64,000 nucleotides of DNA from JANQMX01 sp965247175 (GCA_965247175.1 OZ252006.1:3720001-3784000), one strand, 5' to 3'; shown: positions 19,110 to 31,011, numbered from the stretch's first letter. Numbers and translations: made by a program. Notes: generated by a model from the sequence alone, not told the origin.

Positions 19110-19190
19110 GGCGCGCCTCCAATTGAGGTGATGGGCTACCCTGGCAACGGCGCGCCCAAGAAAGAGCCATCGGGCGGGGGTGTGGGCTGG
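19110..19190. repeat. Intergenic repeat modules Y2 then X2
   Basis: Y2 (19110-19159) and X2 (19158-19190) correspond to Y1 and X1 at 18646-18737, but in the opposite module order (Y-X against X-Y), as expected for fragments of a longer tandem X-Y-X-Y element. The stretch TTTCTAGGGCGC just before it (19068) also matches 18475. It ends about 90 bases before the ferredoxin reductase start. Confidence 0.65.
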
Positions 19191-19277
19191 AACCGCATCA
19201 AGAAGAGGCCGCTGTTGCCAAACAGCGGCTGGCTCGCCAAGTTTCCGCGCCGGTGATGTGGAAGGAGAGCGAGGCCT

Positions 19278-20336
19278 GTGAGCGCGGTAGAGACGGCAAG
19301 GGTGCACGGCAACGAAGACCGGAACCTGGTGGAGTGCGACGTGGCCATCGTCGGCGCCGGGCCGGTTGGGCTCTTCGCGATCTTCGAGTGCGGCATGCTG
19401 AAGATGACCACCTGCGTGATCGATGCGCTGGACAGCGTCGGCGGGCAGTGTGCGGCGCTCTATCCCGACAAGCCGATCTACGACATACCCGGCTTCCCGC
19501 GGGTCGACGGCCAGGACTTGGTGGACCGCCTGGCCGAGCAGGCGGCACCCTTCCATCCCAACTATCGCTTGAGGCAGCGGGTCGAGACGGCCGAGCGTCA
19601 CCAGGACGGCTGGCGTCTGACGACCTCGGCCGGCACCCGCATCGAGGCCAAGGCCATGATCATCGCCGGCGGAGCTGGCGCCTTTGGCCCCAACCGCCCG
19701 CCGCTGGAGGGTATCGAGGCCTACGAGGGCGAGAGCGTCTTCTATTACGTCAACCGGCCGGAGCGCTTCCGCGACAAGACGCTGGTGATCGCCGGCGGCG
19801 GCGACAGCGCGCTGGACTGGACGCTGGCGCTGGCCGAGATCGCCGCCAAGATCTACGTCATTCACCGTCGCCCGAAGTTCCGGGGCGCGCCGGACTCGGT
19901 GGCCAAGCTGCACAGCTTGGCCGAGGCGCCGGAGGGCAAGGTGGAGCTGGTCATCCCCTATCAACTCGGCTCTCTCGAGGGCGCGGACGGGCGTCTCGAG
20001 GCGGTCGTGGTGCGCGACTTCGAAGGCGGCAACCGCCGGTTGGAAGCCGACGCCCTGCTGCCCTTCTTCGGCCTCTCCATGGACCTCGGACCCATCGCCG
20101 AGTGGGGGCTCAATCTCGACAAGCACCATATCGAGGTCGACCCCACGACCTGCGCCACCAACCTGGACGGCATCCACGCCGTCGGCGATATCGCCACCTA
20201 CCCCAACAAGCTGAAGCTGATCGCCACCGGATTCTCGGAGGCGGCCATGGCGGCGCACGCCATCTATCCGCGCATCTTCCCCGACACCGAGCTGCACTGG
20301 GAGTACTCCACCACCAAGGGCCTGCCGGGGAGCTAG
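19278..20336 (+). CDS. Ferredoxin/flavodoxin-NADP reductase, thioredoxin-reductase-like type
   Basis: A 352-residue flavoprotein with an FAD site CDVAIVGAGPVGLFAIFE (residues 20-37) and an NADPH site LVIAGGGDSALDWTLALAE (about 171-189). It lacks the CxxC redox pair of true thioredoxin reductases, which places it with the YumC/ONFR ferredoxin-NADP reductases that supply or draw electrons from ferredoxin. GDIATYPNKLKLIATGFSEA is the C-terminal FAD block. GTG start with AAGGAGAG upstream. It is transcribed alone, facing the convergent GFA gene across repeat copies C and D. Confidence 0.92.
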   Translation: MSAVETARVHGNEDRNLVECDVAIVGAGPVGLFAIFECGMLKMTTCVIDALDSVGGQCAALYPDKPIYDIPGFPRVDGQDLVDRLAEQAAPFHPNYRLRQRVETAERHQDGWRLTTSAGTRIEAKAMIIAGGAGAFGPNRPPLEGIEAYEGESVFYYVNRPERFRDKTLVIAGGGDSALDWTLALAEIAAKIYVIHRRPKFRGAPDSVAKLHSLAEAPEGKVELVIPYQLGSLEGADGRLEAVVVRDFEGGNRRLEADALLPFFGLSMDLGPIAEWGLNLDKHHIEVDPTTCATNLDGIHAVGDIATYPNKLKLIATGFSEAAMAAHAIYPRIFPDTELHWEYSTTKGLPGS

Positions 20337-20371
20337 GGGGTGTCCCCCCGCGTTTGCGGTTCCCAAGAACT

Positions 20372-20526
20372 GTCATCCCGGCCAAGGGCGAAGCCCGCGA
20401 GCCGGGATCCATGGTTGGGCTGGGCGCGAACCGCGGAACGATGAGCGAGGCCGCCGCAGCGCCCGCGCCAAGTGCCTCCATTCCGCGCAGGCTGAGAAGT
20501 GGACCCCGGCTCAAGGCCGGGGTGAC
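20372..20526. repeat. Dispersed GTCAC...GTGAC palindromic repeat, copy C
   Basis: 155 bases. Its first 43 bases are the exact reverse complement of the last 43 bases of copy F (25051-25206), and its last 26 bases are the exact reverse complement of copy F's first 26. Copy C is therefore copy F inserted in the opposite direction, with a diverged centre. Each tip is itself a hairpin (GTCATCCCGGC with GCCGGGAT; CCCCGGC with GCCGGGG). Confidence 0.85.
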
Positions 20527-20564
20527 AGCTGGAGTTGCTGCGCCGTCTGCAGCTTTCTCTGAAC

Positions 20565-20678
20565 GTCATCCTTGGGCGAGCCGTTGTGCGGCGAGACCCG
20601 AGGATCCAGCGGTAGGCACTCTGCGAGCTCGTGGCTGGACCCCGGATGTCGCCTTTCACGAGGCTCCTCCGGGGTGAC
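20565..20678. repeat. Dispersed GTCAC...GTGAC palindromic repeat, copy D
   Basis: Begins GTCATCCTTGGGCGAG (left tip like copy A) and ends GAGGCTCCTCCGGGGTGAC (like the left tip of copy G inverted), so it looks like a mosaic of two subtypes. The bases after it, TCTGTGGTGCGGCGC, are the reverse complement of those just before copy F, showing that the repeat unit extends beyond the GTCAC tips. Confidence 0.8.
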
Positions 20679-20707
20679 AGTCTGTGGTGCGGCGCGCCAG
20701 CGCCCAA

Positions 20708-21100
20708 CTAACGCTTCCCGACCTCTGGGTGCCACCACTTGGGCCGGAAGGAGCGGTAGCTGTGCTGCGCGTCCGGGACGATCAGGTTCGGCCGGTCGAG
20801 GGCGCCGATGACCAGGGATATGTTGTCGTAGCCCTCGTCGACGGCACAGATCCCGCTGCCGCAGACAGGGCAGCTGCCGCGCCGGGTCTTCTCGGAGGAC
20901 TGGAAGTACTTCGGCTCGCCGCCCGGGCCGGTCCATTCGAAGGCGGCGAGGGGGAACTCGACCCAGGCCACGGTCGGCGCGCCGCTCCAGCGCCGGCATT
21001 GGGTGCAGGAGCAGAGGTGCGGGAACGCGGGCTCTGCCGTGACGCGAAAGCGGATGTGGCCGCAGAGGCAGCCGCCTTCGTAGGTTTTCGCCTTGGCCAT
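20708..21100 (-). CDS. GFA (CENP-V/formaldehyde-activating-like) zinc protein
   Basis: A 130-residue Mss4-fold protein with the cysteine set of the GFA family: GGCLCGHIRF near residue 10, CSCTQCRRWSG near 31-41 and CPVCGSGICAV near 78-88. These bind zinc. The family was named for glutathione-dependent formaldehyde activation, but most members have no proven reaction, so activity is not assigned. AAGGGGAA lies upstream of the ATG. Transcribed singly, convergent with the ferredoxin reductase gene. Confidence 0.9.
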   Translation of the reverse strand: MAKAKTYEGGCLCGHIRFRVTAEPAFPHLCSCTQCRRWSGAPTVAWVEFPLAAFEWTGPGGEPKYFQSSEKTRRGSCPVCGSGICAVDEGYDNISLVIGALDRPNLIVPDAQHSYRSFRPKWWHPEVGKR

Positions 21101-21367
21101 GCTTGCTCGTTCCCCTTCGCGCTATCGCCTCGGCTTCAGCATGTAGTACCGAGCTGCGGTGAGTGAAACTCATTGCAGCTTGGCAAGCGCGACTGCACGT
21201 CCGCAGCGAAGCGAGAAAAGCCTGCGTGGTATAAGGTGGCAGGCTCGCCTGTGCGATCCCTCTCAACGCTGCTGTTGGCGTGCTATGCAAATTCGATAGG
21301 CGCTCCACGTTTTCGCATAGGCTAGCCTTCGAGGAACTTCGCTCCCAACCCTCGACGAGCAGGCCCT

Positions 21368-25000
<3,633 letters not shown>

Positions 25001-25050
25001 CCCCGATTGTCACCCTTGGGCGGGCTGCAGACTGCGCCGCACCACAAATC

Positions 25051-25206
25051 GTCACCCCGGCCTTGAGCCGGGGTCCATTGATCCGCCAGCGCGAACCTCT
25101 GCCTTGGTGCGAAGCCATTGCAGCCATCGGCCTTTTCGTTCGGCCCCCTCGCACCCAGACCACCCATGGATCCCGGCTCGCGGGCTTCGCCCTTGGCCGG
25201 GATGAC
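25051..25206. repeat. Dispersed GTCAC...GTGAC palindromic repeat, copy F
   Basis: 156 bases, begins GTCACCCCGGCCTTGAGCC and ends CGCCCTTGGCCGGGATGAC. Inverted relative to copy C with exact tip identity. A partial left tip of the copy A subtype (GTCACCCTTGGG, 25009-25020) lies 30 bases earlier. The whole lies in the 238-base gap between the convergent ABC exporter and oxygenase genes, which otherwise holds nothing recognisable. Confidence 0.85.
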
Positions 25207-25238
25207 GGCCGGTTGAAGGGCCCCGCACCGAGCGCCGC

Positions 25239-26090
25239 CTAAGGCGCATCCAGCCAGTGTTTCGGCCCGCCGATGGGCGGGCGGAAGTAGAGGATCATGC
25301 GGCCGTCCGGACCGGCCTGTGCGCCCTCCTGCCAGGGTGCCACCCCATGTAGGGCCAAGCGGTGCACCAGGTATGCCTCGCCGGGCCGGGCGGTGATCTC
25401 GACCCGGGGGCAGGTTTCGAAGATCTGGCGCCGCAGGGCCTGATAGGCCTCGGTCACGTCCTGCTCGGGCCAGGCCTCGTACGGGACATCGCGGAAGATC
25501 TCGCGGAAGCCGGCGCGCATCATCTCGTGCGAGCCTTCCCAGATCGAGAAGGGCGCCGCGTCCGGGTCGACCTCGACCAGCGGCAGGCCGAGGACGAAGC
25601 CATGGTATTCGCGCAGGTGCCGGCGGCGCTCCGGCCCCTCGCGCAAGAGGCCGTCGAGATGCGCCGCGTCGCGCTTCACCCGGTAGCGATGGAGGCTCTC
25701 GGTCTCCTCGGGGTCCTGCTTCGGATAGCCGGGATAGCAGACCGAGACCTGTCCCCGGTCCCAGTCAAAGGCGCGCAGCGCCGGGTCGCCTTCGCCGAGC
25801 GCCTTGTGAATGAAGTCGATGGCTCGGCCTGCGACGGGCGGCACGCCGTCGAGCGCCCCCGAGGCGTCGTTGGGCAGCACGTGCACGCCGGCGAACCAAG
25901 TGCCGCCGTGGCGCAGCCATTCGGCGTTGGCCGGGTCGCGAACGCTCTCCCGCGCCGCCGGCAGTGCCGCCTGCACCCAGGCGAAAAGCACGGGGTCGAA
26001 GGCGAAGCGGCACCAGCCCTTCTCGAAGAAGGCCTGCAGCAAGCCCTCTTCGCGCGGCGCAGCGTCGTGGTCTGTCGCGGGCGTCAGCAT
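25239..26090 (-). CDS. Phytanoyl-CoA dioxygenase-like 2OG-Fe(II) oxygenase
   Basis: A 283-residue protein with the pattern of the non-haem iron oxygenase jelly roll: AAHLDG gives the HxD pair, VHRLALHGVAPW the distal histidine, and GRMILYFRPP the 2-oxoglutarate-binding arginine. Substrate cannot be told. The start at 26090 (MLTPATD) is chosen since upstream in-frame sequence is low-complexity arginine/proline. It stands alone between the convergent ABC exporter and the co-directional chemoreceptor gene. Confidence 0.75.
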   Translation of the reverse strand: MLTPATDHDAAPREEGLLQAFFEKGWCRFAFDPVLFAWVQAALPAARESVRDPANAEWLRHGGTWFAGVHVLPNDASGALDGVPPVAGRAIDFIHKALGEGDPALRAFDWDRGQVSVCYPGYPKQDPEETESLHRYRVKRDAAHLDGLLREGPERRRHLREYHGFVLGLPLVEVDPDAAPFSIWEGSHEMMRAGFREIFRDVPYEAWPEQDVTEAYQALRRQIFETCPRVEITARPGEAYLVHRLALHGVAPWQEGAQAGPDGRMILYFRPPIGGPKHWLDAP

Positions 26091-26202
26091 GCCGCGATTG
26101 TCTCGTGCCGCGCAGGATCTGCAAGGCCCGTCAAACGAAGAGGAGAGATGCCCTGAGCGCTTCTCAGGGCCGTCTCTCGAAGGCCGCCGTAGTGGTGTTC
26201 GC

Positions 26203-28257
26203 CTAGGCGGCTTCCTTGCCGAGGCGCGCGATCTCACCCCTCGTCCACGCCATGGCCTCGTCGCTGAGCGGCAGCTGAGCGACGATCTCCTTGCTATCGG
26301 CGCGGGCGATGCGGGCGGTCAGCGCCTTGCTCAAGCCCGGGCCCGAGACCTGAATGACGGAGCCGGCAGGTGCGGCGTGGCCCGGTGTCAGGCGGATGTG
26401 CGCGGCGGAGATCTCGACCAGCCGGGCCGAAACCTCTCCGCCCTCGATGGTCGCGGTGACCGGCAGATCGACCCGATAGCTCTCGAGCTGCGCCTCTTGG
26501 CCGCCGCCCTCGCTGCCCATGATGGCCGAGAGGAAGGTCTCGACCTCACCGCTCAGCGAATTGGCTTCGCTGTTCAAGTCTTGGGCGACCCGCTGCAGAT
26601 CGTCGGCACGCGCGCCGGTCGACGTGGCCTGCTCGCGCATCTGATCGACGCTCTCATTCACCTGAGAGGCGCTCCCGGCGACCTCCACGATGGTGCGGGA
26701 GATCTGCTCGGTCGTGGCCTCTTGCTCGGTGATGGCCGAGGAGATGGCGGTCGAGAACTCGAACAGGCTGTTGATGGTGTCGCCGATCGTCCGGATGGTT
26801 TCGGCAAAGCTGCCCGCCGCCTGCTGGATGCTGCGGACCTGCGTGCTGATCTGGTCCGTGGCGCTGGCGGTCTGGTTGGCGAGGGATTTGACCTCATTGG
26901 CGACGACGGAGAAGCCTTTGCCGGCCTCGCCGGCGCGCGCTGCCTCGATGGTGGCGTTGAGCGCCAGGAGGTTGGTCTGCTCGGCGATGTCCGTGATCAT
27001 GCCGACGACGGTGCCGATCTGCTCGGCCGCCTGGGTCAGCTCTGCCACCTGGTTGGTCGAGCGTTCGGCCTCCTGCTGAGCCTTGTCGGCCACCGCAGTG
27101 GACTCGCTTGACTGGCGGGCGATCTCCTTGATCGAGGCCACCATCTCTTCCGTCGCGGCACTCAGCTGCTGGGCGTTTTGCGCGGTCCGCTCGGACTCAT
27201 TGCGCACATTGGCCGAGACCTTGACCGTGGTGTCTGCGTCGCCGCGAACCGTTTCGGCGTTCTCCGCCATTTCGCCCGAGGACTTCGAGACGATGTCGAA
27301 GATGCCGCCGATGCTGGCACCGAAGATACCGACCAGCTGATCGAGCTCCTGCTGCCGGCGGGCCTGAAGCTGGCGTTGCTCGTCAGCCTCGCTTTCGGCC
27401 TGGCGGCGCTTCACCGCGTTCTCGCGGAAGACTTCCATGGCCTCGCCCAGGGCTTGGATCTCATCCTCGTAGGGACTCTGCGGCGTCTCCACGTCGATCT
27501 CGCCGTCGGCCAGGCGCTGCGCCGTTTCGGTCAGCGCGCCGACCGGCCGGGCGACGCTGCGATGCAGCCAGAAGCCCAAGCCGGTGCCGATGACCAGCGC
27601 CACGATGCTGGCAATCACGATCATCAAAAGGCCTTGCTTCTCGTCGGCCAGGGCCTGGCGGGTCGCGGCCTCGGTGAAGCCGGAAACCTCCAGCAGCAGC
27701 TCCTCGATGGCGTGATCGAAGTGCTTTTGTTCCTCGGCGATGCGCTCTTCTTCGGCATGGAGATCGTAGTTGCCGCCGCTGGTCGCGTGCTCGACGAGCT
27801 CCAGGACGTGCTTGTCGAATTCGGCGTGTTCGACCTCGAGCTGCTTGAGACGCGCCTGGACGGAGGCGAACTCTTCGCGGACCGCCGGGTCATGGCCGTA
27901 GGTCGCGCCGTGCTCGGCGATCTTCTCGCCTTCCACCAACTCCGTGTCGACCTTGTGGGCCAGCGTTTCGAACTCTTCGACCAGCGTGGCAAGGTCGTAA
28001 CGCGGCGGCGCGCCGCGTTCTGCCTCGATGGTGGCGACGATGCGTTCGGTCAGGATGGCCTGCTCGAGCTGATGGATCGTGACCAGCTGCAGCATACGGG
28101 TGAGCGGCATGTCCTCTTCGGCGATGTCGCTCAGCTCAGTGCCGATCTTGTTCATGGTCAGGATGCCGATGCCGGCGACGGCGGCGAGGAGCAGACCCAG
28201 CCCGGCGAGAAGGACAATGATACGGCTGCCGATGTTGAGTTGGCGCAGTGCGGTCAT
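26203..28257 (-). CDS. Methyl-accepting chemotaxis protein with C-terminal PilZ-like domain
   Basis: A 684-residue receptor. Helix TM1 (about 12-32), a charged helical periplasmic region (33-205), TM2 (about 210-232), HAMP (233-290), then the signalling hairpin with the conserved tip ITDIAEQTNLLALNATIEAA. The final 110 residues form a PilZ-like barrel (YRVDLPVTATI, EISAAHIRL). The c-di-GMP motifs RxxxR and D/NxSxxG are degraded: only one arginine and EISAAH with no glycine. PilZ-ended receptors such as Azospirillum Tlp1 link c-di-GMP to taxis; direct binding here is doubtful. It is third in the LOV kinase, regulator, receptor run. Confidence 0.92.
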   Translation of the reverse strand: MTALRQLNIGSRIIVLLAGLGLLLAAVAGIGILTMNKIGTELSDIAEEDMPLTRMLQLVTIHQLEQAILTERIVATIEAERGAPPRYDLATLVEEFETLAHKVDTELVEGEKIAEHGATYGHDPAVREEFASVQARLKQLEVEHAEFDKHVLELVEHATSGGNYDLHAEEERIAEEQKHFDHAIEELLLEVSGFTEAATRQALADEKQGLLMIVIASIVALVIGTGLGFWLHRSVARPVGALTETAQRLADGEIDVETPQSPYEDEIQALGEAMEVFRENAVKRRQAESEADEQRQLQARRQQELDQLVGIFGASIGGIFDIVSKSSGEMAENAETVRGDADTTVKVSANVRNESERTAQNAQQLSAATEEMVASIKEIARQSSESTAVADKAQQEAERSTNQVAELTQAAEQIGTVVGMITDIAEQTNLLALNATIEAARAGEAGKGFSVVANEVKSLANQTASATDQISTQVRSIQQAAGSFAETIRTIGDTINSLFEFSTAISSAITEQEATTEQISRTIVEVAGSASQVNESVDQMREQATSTGARADDLQRVAQDLNSEANSLSGEVETFLSAIMGSEGGGQEAQLESYRVDLPVTATIEGGEVSARLVEISAAHIRLTPGHAAPAGSVIQVSGPGLSKALTARIARADSKEIVAQLPLSDEAMAWTRGEIARLGKEAA

Positions 28258-28332
28258 GGAGAGAGTTCCCTTGGCAGGTCGATCGCGGCAGGCAGGCCGC
28301 CGCAGTGGGACGTGAGGACTCTGACGGCTTCG

Positions 28333-28725
28333 TCAGGCGACGCGGGTCTTGGCGCTGCCTTCACCGGCCAGTCGCGTCACCGTGTCGAGCAAGTCTTGGC
28401 GCGAGAAGGGCTTGGCGAGCACCGCGCTTGCCATCTCTCGGGCCAGCAGCAAGGCCGTTTCGGCATTCACCGAGTTGCCGCCGCCGGAAATGCCGAGCAC
28501 GGGGACGCCCGGGTTTTGCTGCTTCAGCGCCATGATGACTTCGGAGCCATCCAGGTTCGGCATGATGATGTCGGTGATGATCAGGTCGAAGCGTTGCGCC
28601 TTGGCCCGCTTCAAGCCCGCTTCGCCGTCTTCGGCTTCGACCACGCTGTGACCGGCCGTCTGCAGGACGGTCGCGAGCGAAGAGCGCACGCTCGCCATGT
28701 CTTCGATCAAGAGGATGCTTGCCAT
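28333..28725 (-). CDS. Single-domain response regulator (CheY-like)
   Basis: A 130-residue receiver domain with no output domain. The acidic pocket is Glu8-Asp9 (LLIEDM), the phosphoryl-acceptor Asp52 is in LIITDIIMPNLDG, the switch serine in VLGISGGG, and the conserved lysine in VLAKPFSRQDLL. GAGGAAGAG precedes the ATG. It lies ten bases after the LOV kinase stop, so it is the most likely phosphate acceptor of that kinase. Its small size fits a CheY-type or phosphate-sink role, possibly acting on motility given the chemoreceptor gene 75 bases downstream. Confidence 0.93.
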   Translation of the reverse strand: MASILLIEDMASVRSSLATVLQTAGHSVVEAEDGEAGLKRAKAQRFDLIITDIIMPNLDGSEVIMALKQQNPGVPVLGISGGGNSVNAETALLLAREMASAVLAKPFSRQDLLDTVTRLAGEGSAKTRVA

Positions 28726-28735
28726 TGTCTCTTCC

Positions 28736-29923
28736 TCACTCCGAGGGATGAACGGGAATAAGCAGACGAAAGGCGGTGCCTTTGCCCGGCGTGCTGCTCG
28801 CGTGGATACGACCGCCCCAGCGTTCGACGATCCCGTAGATCGTGGAAAGGCCGAGGCCGACGCCCTGTCCAGGCGCCTTGGTGGTGAAAAAGGGTTCGAA
28901 GATGTGCCTCAGGGTTTCGCCGTCCATGCCCTGGCCGTTGTCGACGACCTCCACCTCGACGAAGAACGATGGCCCGCCGGAAGGCCTTGAGGACAGGGCT
29001 GCCTCCCCGTTGTGCGGTGGCGCCGCCTCCGACGCCAAGCTCAGGCTCACGCAGATCCGGCCCTCGCTGCCACAGGCATCGGCCGCGTTCTTGAAGAGAT
29101 TGGCCATGACCTGGAAGAGCGCGGTGCGGTTGATGCGCACCGCGACCTTGGCGCAAGCCTCGGTCAGGCCGAAGCCCTGGCGCTCGATAGCAAGGCTTGA
29201 GGGCACGTACTCGGCGGCGAAGTCGACCGCCTCCTCGACCACGTCGCGCGCGCCGTAGAGCTGGTCGGCAACCTCGTCGCCACGGGCGAACGAGAGGATC
29301 TGGCTGACGACCTCGCCGGCAAAGTTGGTGTTCTCCAGAATCCCGCCGACACAGCGCGCATAGCTCTCGCCGCGCGGGGCAGGCCGGTCGTTGAGCATTT
29401 CGGCGTAGAGCTTGATCGGTTGCAGCGCGTTGTTCAGCTCGTGCGCGACACCGCCTGCCAGGCGTCCGAGGGTTTCCATCTTCTGGCGCTCGTTCTCGAG
29501 GCCGAGGCGCCCGATGTCGTCGGTGATGTCGACCTGCATGCCGAGGTAGCCTGCGAGCCGGCCGCCTGCGTCATGAACGGGGGAGAGCTGGAAGCGATTC
29601 CAAAAGCGGCTGCCGTCCTTGCGGTAGTTGAGCAGAAGGAAGGTCCCCGGCCGCTCGCTCTGCAGCGTCTCGCGAATTCGGACGAGGGTCGTCCGGTCGG
29701 TCTCCGGCCCTTGTAGAAAGCGGCAGTTCCTGCCGTCGACCTCCGCCACGCTGTAGCCCGTCATGGCGCTGAAGGCCTGATTGGCATAGATCAGTGGCAG
29801 GTCGTCCTGCTGCGCATCGGCCAGCGTTACCCCGAAACTGCAGGTCTCGACGGCATGGAGCATCAGAGCCGCGGGCAGGCGGCTCGGGCTGGCGGGGCCT
29901 CTGAGTTTGGCAGACGGTTCCAT
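28736..29923 (-). CDS. LOV-domain blue-light sensor histidine kinase
   Basis: A 395-residue soluble kinase. Residues about 25-135 form a LOV photosensor: the flavin-adduct motif GRNCRFLQG is complete with Cys67, followed by ETDRTTLVRIRETL, the flavin-contacting NYRKDGSRFWNRFQLSPV and YLGMQVDIT. The HisKA motif is GGVAHELNNALQP with His161. The ATPase domain has FKNAADACG (N box), VVDNGQGMDGE and GLGLSTIYGIVE. It should autophosphorylate under control of light through a Cys-FMN adduct. The ATG at 29923 is preferred to a TTG one codon earlier. The AT-rich 185 bases upstream hold a palindrome. Confidence 0.93.
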   Translation of the reverse strand: MEPSAKLRGPASPSRLPAALMLHAVETCSFGVTLADAQQDDLPLIYANQAFSAMTGYSVAEVDGRNCRFLQGPETDRTTLVRIRETLQSERPGTFLLLNYRKDGSRFWNRFQLSPVHDAGGRLAGYLGMQVDITDDIGRLGLENERQKMETLGRLAGGVAHELNNALQPIKLYAEMLNDRPAPRGESYARCVGGILENTNFAGEVVSQILSFARGDEVADQLYGARDVVEEAVDFAAEYVPSSLAIERQGFGLTEACAKVAVRINRTALFQVMANLFKNAADACGSEGRICVSLSLASEAAPPHNGEAALSSRPSGGPSFFVEVEVVDNGQGMDGETLRHIFEPFFTTKAPGQGVGLGLSTIYGIVERWGGRIHASSTPGKGTAFRLLIPVHPSE

Positions 29924-29953
29924 CAACTAGGATACACAACTTAAAGTAATATG

Positions 29954-29968
29954 GTCTGATCATCAGAC
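29954..29968. promoter_or_regulatory. Palindrome upstream of the LOV kinase gene
   Basis: GTCTGAT-C-ATCAGAC is a perfect seven-base inverted repeat about 30 bases before the LOV kinase start, inside an unusually AT-rich 185-base gap (29924-30108). Repeated TACTTA(G/A) blocks (29998-30003, 30025-30030) lie further up. It could be an operator for the LOV kinase operon. No sigma-70 boxes could be assigned with confidence. Confidence 0.45.
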
Positions 29969-30108
29969 AATTTGTGAAAATAATATTATGTCTTAGGTAC
30001 TTAAAATGAGTTATCGGCTCTTTGTACTTAGGTCATAGACAAGAAAACAGCATGTCTATGTAATTTATCGTCGCCTTAAAAGTGTGTCTTTGTCTGGCAA
30101 TGAGCCCG

Positions 30109-31011
30109 TCAAATTCGGTCGGGAGCTTGTCTCAGGAAGTCGGCGAAGGCGCGGGTCTTGGCCGGCAGGAAGCGCCGCGAGGGAAAGACCAGCCAGACGG
30201 CGCTGTCGAAGGATGGACCGGCCGCCTCGTAGTCCGGCAACACCTCGACCAGGGCGCCGCTGGCCAGATCGTCGCGCACAGTCCAGTCGGCCATCAGGGC
30301 GAGCCCCAGTCCCTGACGGGCGCAGAGCCGAATGGCGGCGGCGTTGGAGAGGGTCAGGGCCGGTGTCACCGCGACCTCCTCCGGCTGCGCATCGAACGCT
30401 CGGCGGAAGCGCCAGAGCGAGCGGTAGTCCTCGAAGGAGAAGGCAATGCATGGATGCTCGGCAATGTCGGCCGGCGTGCGGATGGGTGGTGCGTCGGCGA
30501 GGTAGTCCGGGCTCGCCACCACGCGGTAGCGCACGGGCATCAAGCGGCTGGCGACCAGACTGCTGTCGGCCAAGGGGCCGTGGCGCACGGCGAGATCGAT
30601 GCGCTCTGCCAGGATATCGAGCGTGGCGTCCGATAGCAGCAGGTCGAGCTGGATGTCCGGATAGCGGGCGCGAAAGGCGGCGAGGCGCGGCACGATGCAA
30701 AGCTGCCCGTAGGAGACGGAGGCGGTGACCCTGAGCCGACCCGCCGGTCCCTTGGCACGGTCGCGGGCTTCGGCCTGCGCCGCCGCGAACTCCTCGATCA
30801 GCGGCAGGATGCGGCGATAGAAGGCCTCGCCGGCATCGGTGGGTTCGAGCTTGCGGGTGCTGCGCTGGAAGAGGCGGACCTCCAGAGCCTCCTCCAGGCC
30901 GGCGATGGCCCGTGAGATGGAGGAGGGGGCGAGGTTCCGCTCCCGCGCCACCGGCGCAAAGCCCCCGGCCCGGTAGACTGCCGCAAAGGTTTCCAGCTGC
31001 TCGATCTCCAT
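30109..31011 (-). CDS. LysR-family transcriptional regulator
   Basis: A 300-residue LysR protein: helix-turn-helix in residues 1-60 (MEIEQLETFAAVYRAGGFAP... LAPSSISRAIAGLEEALEVRLF), followed by the two-lobed effector domain with LRVTASVSYGQLCIVPRL. The ATG at 31011 gives the standard LysR N-terminus; an upstream ATG at 31035 would add eight residues. It is divergent from the dehydrogenase gene at 31133, the classic layout in which the LysR protein controls its neighbour. The inducer is unknown. Confidence 0.93.
   Translation of the reverse strand: MEIEQLETFAAVYRAGGFAPVARERNLAPSSISRAIAGLEEALEVRLFQRSTRKLEPTDAGEAFYRRILPLIEEFAAAQAEARDRAKGPAGRLRVTASVSYGQLCIVPRLAAFRARYPDIQLDLLLSDATLDILAERIDLAVRHGPLADSSLVASRLMPVRYRVVASPDYLADAPPIRTPADIAEHPCIAFSFEDYRSLWRFRRAFDAQPEEVAVTPALTLSNAAAIRLCARQGLGLALMADWTVRDDLASGALVEVLPDYEAAGPSFDSAVWLVFPSRRFLPAKTRAFADFLRQAPDRI

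Larger units (their letters stand above)
20337..20707. other. 371-base convergent intergenic region with two repeat copies
   Basis: No gene is seen between the ends of the ferredoxin reductase gene (plus) and the GFA gene (minus). It consists mainly of dispersed-repeat copies C and D, separated by 38 bases, plus the shared flank GGTGCGGCGCGCC after copy D. No T-rich terminator is visible. Confidence 0.6.
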
